Of a stretch of 64,000 bases of DNA, positions 60,219 to 64,000 are shown in pieces; positions within the stretch are counted from its first letter, which is position 1; each line of letters begins with the position of its first letter. Source of the stretch: Hominisplanchenecus_A murintestinalis (GTDB lineage: Bacteria > Bacillota > Clostridia > Lachnospirales > Lachnospiraceae). A model generated the notes under the pieces. The model did not search any database. It was not told the origin of the DNA and worked only from the letters and a program-made list of their open reading frames with translations. The translations under genes were made by a program, and so were the position numbers. The stretch spans positions 1 through 64,000 of the forward strand of contig NZ_CALPCM010000009.1 in assembly GCF_943193015.1 (NCBI RefSeq), in the 5' to 3' direction.

Positions 60219-60247
60219 TTGACTTTTGCAGTGGGAAATCATATAAT
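60219..60247 (+). promoter_or_regulatory. Promoter of the cobalamin operon
   Basis: TTGACT (60219-60224), a 17-bp spacer and TATAAT (60242-60247), just upstream of the riboswitch. Confidence 0.75.
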
Positions 60248-60271
60248 GAAAAAAGTGAAAGAAAACTGAAA

Positions 60272-60440
60272 CTGAAAATGACTTATGGAAGCAGGTGAAA
60301 TTCCTGCGCAAGTCCGTTACTGTAGAGCCAGATACATAGTATTTTCAGAGAATCATGAAAGCAGTCTGCGGCAACCGGATGTTTTCATAAATCATAAGAT
60401 GAAAATCCGTTGTCTATAGGACTGCGGATTTTTCTTTTTC
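60272..60440 (+). ncRNA. Cobalamin riboswitch, short form, with terminator platform
   Basis: P1 is CTGAAAAT/ATTTTCAG (60272-60279, 60341-60348). Inside are GCAGGTGAAATTCCTGC, the conserved TTACTGT and the B12-box-like AGCCAGATAC. The aptamer is only about 77 nt, far shorter than the usual form. A terminator follows: GCAGTC/GACTGC outside GGATGTTTTCAT/ATGAAAATCC, then a T-rich run (60429-60440). Binding of cobalamin should end transcription before cbiD. Confidence 0.75.
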
Positions 60441-60513
60441 TGTTGATTCATGTTGGCAGGGGAAATGATTTGTGACATGCCGCACTATGAGGAAGAAGCG
60501 GGGGAGGAGCCCA

Positions 60514-61701
60514 ATGGCCGGGAAGCATACAGGTCTGGAAGGGTATTACAGCATTAAAAATAATAAGAAAATGAGGTTTGGCTATACGACCGGGTCGTGT
60601 GCGGCCGGGGCGGCAAAGGCGGCGGGCAGGATGCTTCTGCTGGACGAGAGCTGTCGGTATACGGAGCTTATGACGCCGAAAGGGATTTCGCTGAATCTGG
60701 AAATCCTGCATATGACGAGAGGAGAGAATTGGGTTTCCTGTGCCGTCCAAAAGGATGCGGGAGACGACCCGGACAGGACGGACGGGCTGGAAATCTATGC
60801 AAAGGTTGAAAAAAGGAATGCGCCGGGTATCTGCATTGACGGAGGAGAGGGCGTAGGCAGGATTACGAAAAAGGGACTGGAGCAGCCTGTGGGGAGCGCG
60901 GCGATTAATAAAGTACCCAGAGCCATGATAGAGAAAGAACTGGAAGAAATCTGCGATGCGGCGGGTTATGATGGAGGTCTTTTCGTGACGGTGAGCGTGC
61001 CGGACGGGGCGAAGACGGCGGCCGGAACGTTTAATCCAAGGCTTGGAATTGAGGGAGGCATTTCGATTTTGGGGACTTCCGGAATCGTAGAGCCCATGAG
61101 TGAGGCGGCGCTGGTTCGGAGCATTGAAGTGGAGATGCGTCAGAAGGTGGAGAATGGCGCGCAGTATCTTCTGGTAACGCCGGGGAATTACGGCGCGGCT
61201 TATTTGAAGGAGCATATGGAGCTGCCTTTTGCAGATAGTATGAAATGTAGTAATTATGTAGGAGAGACGCTGGATATGGCGCTGGATATGGGAGTTAAAG
61301 GGATTTTATTTGTCTCTCATATCGGAAAGTTTGCAAAGGTTGCGGCGGGGATTATGAATACGCATTCGCGCTGCGCGGACGCCAGGGCGGAGGTGCTGGC
61401 GGGCAATGCCCTGCGGGCGGGAATCTCTCTGGAAGGGGCAAAAGAAATCCTGGATACAGTTACCACAGATGAGGCGCTGGGAATTATAAAGAGGGAGAAG
61501 CTTTTAACGGAAACTATGAAGGAGATGACAGGGAGGATTTTGTATTACCTGAATCACAGAGTTTACGGCAGGATGCTTCTGGGAGCCGTGCTTTTTTCGA
61601 ATGAATATGGTTATCTGGGAGAGACGGAGAATGTACAGGAGCTGGCACAGTTTCTGAGAAAACAGCATGGAATACCGGAGTCCGGGACATGCCGAACGTA
61701 G
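60514..61701 (+). CDS. cbiD: Cobalt-precorrin-5B C1-methyltransferase
   Basis: 395 residues. Methylates C1 of the corrin ring in the anaerobic route to cobalamin, using SAM. The opening RFGYTTGSCAAGAAKAA is the family hallmark, followed by DGGEGVGRITKKGL, INKVPRAMI and the SHIGKFAKVAAGIMNTHSR segment. I choose the ATG at 60514 behind GGGGGAGGAG; an earlier in-frame ATG at 60472 adds 14 residues. First gene of the cbi operon, directly after the riboswitch. RNA from 60219 probably covers cbiD, cbiL, cbiF and cbiG. Confidence 0.93.
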   Translation: MAGKHTGLEGYYSIKNNKKMRFGYTTGSCAAGAAKAAGRMLLLDESCRYTELMTPKGISLNLEILHMTRGENWVSCAVQKDAGDDPDRTDGLEIYAKVEKRNAPGICIDGGEGVGRITKKGLEQPVGSAAINKVPRAMIEKELEEICDAAGYDGGLFVTVSVPDGAKTAAGTFNPRLGIEGGISILGTSGIVEPMSEAALVRSIEVEMRQKVENGAQYLLVTPGNYGAAYLKEHMELPFADSMKCSNYVGETLDMALDMGVKGILFVSHIGKFAKVAAGIMNTHSRCADARAEVLAGNALRAGISLEGAKEILDTVTTDEALGIIKREKLLTETMKEMTGRILYYLNHRVYGRMLLGAVLFSNEYGYLGETENVQELAQFLRKQHGIPESGTCRT

Positions 61702-61762
61702 CCAGACAGCGCTTGTCCGACTCAATGTCCGTGGGAAAAAGAAATATAAGGAGATATGAAAG

Positions 61763-62458
61763 ATGAGTGGAAAACTGTTTGGATTAGGGGTAGGACCGGG
61801 AGATGCGGAGCTTCTCACGTTAAAGGCGCTGCGTTTGATAAAGGAAAGTGAAGTGATTGCAGTACCGGGAAACGATACGGAGAATAGTGTGGCGTACCAG
61901 ATTGCCAAAAGCGTGTACGGCGGGCTGGATGAGAAAATCCTGCTGCCGGTTGCCATGCCTATGACAAAAGACGCCGCCGTGCTGGAGGAAAACCATAAAA
62001 AGGCGGCGGACGATGTGGAAGTTCATTTGAAACAGGGACGGCAGGTAGCTTTTCTTACGCTGGGGGATCCGACGGTGTATTCCACGTATCTGTATGTCCA
62101 TCAAAGGATTCTGGAAAGAGGATATGAGGTGGAGATTGTCAGCGGAATCACTTCTTTTTGTGCCGTGGCGGCAAGGCTGAATATGGGGCTTGTGGAGAGG
62201 GCGGAGCCGCTTCACGTGATTCCGGCTACCTACAAAGCGGAAGAGCTGGAGGGGATTTTAAAGCTTCCGGGTACGAAAGTTCTGATGAAAACAGGAAAGA
62301 AAATGAAACAGGTCAGAGAGAGTATTTTAAAAAGCGGGCAGCAGGCGGTGATGATTGAAAACTGCGGAATGGAATCAGAAAAAATTTACGAATCAGCAGA
62401 GGAAATCCCGGAAGCAGCGGGGTATTACTCCCTGATTATTGTAAAAGAGAGTAACTGA
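61763..62458 (+). CDS. cbiL: Cobalt-factor II / precorrin-2 C20-methyltransferase
   Basis: 231 residues of the tetrapyrrole methylase fold. FGLGVGPGDAELLTLKAL is the N-terminal SAM-binding loop; GDPTVYSTYLYVHQRI and VSGITSFCAVAARLN are the second and third conserved stretches. The PTVYSTYLY form marks C20-methyltransferases of the cobalamin path. ATG follows AAGGAGAT. Lies 61 bp after cbiD. Confidence 0.92.
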   Translation: MSGKLFGLGVGPGDAELLTLKALRLIKESEVIAVPGNDTENSVAYQIAKSVYGGLDEKILLPVAMPMTKDAAVLEENHKKAADDVEVHLKQGRQVAFLTLGDPTVYSTYLYVHQRILERGYEVEIVSGITSFCAVAARLNMGLVERAEPLHVIPATYKAEELEGILKLPGTKVLMKTGKKMKQVRESILKSGQQAVMIENCGMESEKIYESAEEIPEAAGYYSLIIVKESN

Positions 62459-62612
62459 TTCAGAACAGGTCGAAGCACTTGCTGCTGAGACCGTGAAAAT
62501 ATGATTCAAGAGTGCAAAAATTCCATCGTTAAAGACGATTTTCATGGATTTTTGCATCGGAACTGTGAAGGTACTGAACAGTTATAAAAGAGAAAAGAAA
62601 TGAGGATACGAT

Positions 62613-63380
62613 ATGATACATTTTGTAGGTGCAGGCAGCGGGGCGGCAGACTTAATCACCGTCCGGGGAAAAAAATATTTGGAGAAAGCGGATGTCATTA
62701 TTTATGCAGGCTCGTTGGTCAATCCTGTGCTTTTGGATGAGACAAAAGGCGGCTGCCGGATTTATAACAGCGCCAAAATGACGCTGGAGGAAGTGCTGGA
62801 GGTGATGTTCCAGGCAGAGAAGGAAGGGAAAATGACAGTGCGTCTCCACACAGGAGACCCCTGTCTCTATGGAGCCATCCGGGAGCAGATGGATGTATTG
62901 GATGAGAGAGGAATCGCGTATGATTACTGTCCGGGCGTCAGTTCTTTTAGCGGCGCTGCATCAGCCCTGAACTTGGAGTATACGCTTCCGGGTGTGTCGC
63001 AGAGCGTGGTGATTACACGTATGGCGGGACGGACGCCTGTGCCGGAGAAGGAAAGCATTGAGTCTTTTGCTGCGCACCATGCCACGATGGTGGTGTTCTT
63101 GAGCGCCGGAATGCTGGACGAGCTTTCCGGGAGGCTGATTGCCGGGGGATATGCGCCGGATACCCCGGCGGCGATTGTGTATAAGGCCACCTGGGAGGAT
63201 GAAAAGTCTTTTGTCTGCACCGTGGAAACATTGGCGCAGACTGCAAAGGAAAATAATATCACGAAAACGGCGCTGATGATTATTGGGGATGTGGTCGCCC
63301 ATCATTCTTATGAGCGTTCGAAGCTGTACGACCCTGGATTTACTACAGAATTCCGCAAGGGAAGCGATATAGTAGAATGA
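62613..63380 (+). CDS. cbiF: Cobalt-precorrin-4 C11-methyltransferase
   Basis: 255 residues of the tetrapyrrole methylase fold: HFVGAGSGAADLITVRGKKY, then RLHTGDPCLYGAIREQMDVL and CPGVSSFSGAASALNLEYTLP. These match CbiF/CobM. The 154-bp gap after cbiL contains an inverted repeat (TGCAAAAATTCCAT/ATGGATTTTTGCA) without a T-tract, so the operon is probably not ended there. It overlaps cbiG by four bases (ATGA). RBS is weak (GAAATGAGG). Confidence 0.93.
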   Translation: MIHFVGAGSGAADLITVRGKKYLEKADVIIYAGSLVNPVLLDETKGGCRIYNSAKMTLEEVLEVMFQAEKEGKMTVRLHTGDPCLYGAIREQMDVLDERGIAYDYCPGVSSFSGAASALNLEYTLPGVSQSVVITRMAGRTPVPEKESIESFAAHHATMVVFLSAGMLDELSGRLIAGGYAPDTPAAIVYKATWEDEKSFVCTVETLAQTAKENNITKTALMIIGDVVAHHSYERSKLYDPGFTTEFRKGSDIVE

Positions 63381-64000
63381 AAATTTCAATCATTAGTTTT
63401 AGTCGGACAGGCTGCTGCTTAGGAGAAAGAATCTGCGGGGACTTACAAGAGCGTTTCTATGAGGTGAAGTCTTACCGGAAGAGTAAATATGTAAAAGAAA
63501 TGCCGGAGGAATCTGAATGCCGGGAGAAAGTACAAAATCCGGCGGAGGAATCCGTATGCCGGACGGAAGTACAGAATTCTTCAGAAGAACCGACATGCCA
63601 GAAGAGTGTGAAGGATTTGGGAAACGTGGAAACGTGTTCGGAGCCTGTTACGGAATCGGTAAGGGAATGGACGGGAAAGAGATTTGCCGACAGCGACGCC
63701 ATCGTTTTTGTAGGGGCCTGCGGGATTGCAGTGAGGAGTATCGCCCCGTTCGTAAAAAGCAAGAAAACAGACCCGGCGGTTGTGGTTGTGGATGAGAAAG
63801 GGAATTATGCGATTTCTCTTCTGTCCGGGCATCTCGGAGGGGCGAATGAGCTGGCATGGGAGATTGCGGAACTGGTCGGTGCCGAGCCGGTTGTGACGAC
63901 GGCAACCGATTTAAACCGGAAATTTGCCGTAGATGTTTTTGCTAAGAAAAACGGATGCCGGATTTCTGATATGAAGCTGGCAAAGGAGGTTTCTGCCGCG
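63377..64000 (+). CDS. cbiG: Cobalt-precorrin-5A hydrolase, partial (runs off the window)
   Basis: First 208 codons of CbiG, which opens the delta-lactone and releases the C2 unit as acetaldehyde. Core motifs are VFVGACGIAVRSIAPFV, the DPAVVVVDEKG strand and ISLLSGHLGGANELA, followed by TTATDLNRKFAVD. The start overlaps the cbiF stop (ATGA). Between the first strand and the core, an insert of about 55 residues (about 40-95) carries three imperfect copies of a 13-14-residue unit, EES-x-CR-x-x-VQN-like, each with one cysteine. The frame is open throughout, so the gene looks functional. Confidence 0.88.
   Translation, partial: MKISIISFSRTGCCLGERICGDLQERFYEVKSYRKSKYVKEMPEESECREKVQNPAEESVCRTEVQNSSEEPTCQKSVKDLGNVETCSEPVTESVREWTGKRFADSDAIVFVGACGIAVRSIAPFVKSKKTDPAVVVVDEKGNYAISLLSGHLGGANELAWEIAELVGAEPVVTTATDLNRKFAVDVFAKKNGCRISDMKLAKEVSAA

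Overview
This window looks like chromosomal DNA of an anaerobic, low-to-mid GC Firmicute of the Lachnospiraceae type (Clostridium cluster XIVa). The evidence is indirect, because no rRNA gene is present. It rests on glycine-radical-type nucleotide reduction (NrdG), a multidomain flavodiiron protein, anaerobic (cbi) cobalamin genes under a B12 riboswitch, a CarD regulator, an HPr with Arg at position 46, a TGS/uridine-kinase-like nucleoside kinase, BspA-like leucine-rich surface proteins and strong AGGAGG ribosome sites.

Layout. 0.2-4.4 kb: fructose PTS locus (fruK, fruA, a DeoR regulator, HPr). 4.6-7.3 kb: a decayed acetyltransferase, nrdG, dut and a secreted FN3/NlpC-P60-like protein. 7.4-9.8 kb: tRNA-Pro and an autoregulated ECF sigma/anti-sigma pair. 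9.8-17.7 kb: an accessory island ending at tRNA-Thr, with hairpin repeats, a minus-strand two-component system plus ABC exporter, a MarR regulator, TnpV, a broken RhuM gene and a candidate structured RNA. 17.8-28 kb: cell-envelope and housekeeping genes (pdaA, carD, mscL, rpiB, ftsW, an ASKHA protein, a nucleoid-associated protein, a MurE-like ligase, maf, a D-2-hydroxyacid dehydrogenase). 28.3-32.5 kb: an SH3 protein, nth, and the tail of a surface glycosidase whose 5' half is gone, so the remnant abuts nth. 32.6-38.7 kb: divergent argG and argCJBD with ArgR-like boxes. 38.7-45.3 kb: a small DMT protein, comEA, a two-component system, a GerMN lipoprotein and comEC. 45.5-52.7 kb: dgt, dnaG, rpoD, trmK, a Nif3-like gene and a nucleoside kinase. 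52.8-60.1 kb: a 1148-residue LRR surface protein (minus strand), the flavodiiron protein and an AAA/PD-(D/E)XK protein. 60.2-64.0 kb: promoter, cobalamin riboswitch, cbiD, cbiL, cbiF and the start of cbiG, cut by the window end.

Most notable observations. (1) The promoter of the ECF sigma operon (7841-7871) has a close match in motif and exact spacing upstream of the MurE-like ligase at 24.7 kb, which suggests a small envelope-stress regulon reaching peptidoglycan synthesis. (2) A roughly 230-nt intergenic stretch at 17.17-17.40 kb has a -10 box, nested helices and a possible pseudoknot, and encodes no convincing protein. (3) Two terminator-like elements at 9.93 and 32.50 kb share an outer helix with a compensatory base-pair change, and a 31-bp element recurs next to GC-rich hairpins at 9.90 and 17.53 kb. 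Other points are the MscL with a zinc-ribbon tail, the nth/glycosidase deletion junction, and the cysteine-containing triplicate insert in CbiG.

All calls come from reading the sequence; no database search was run.
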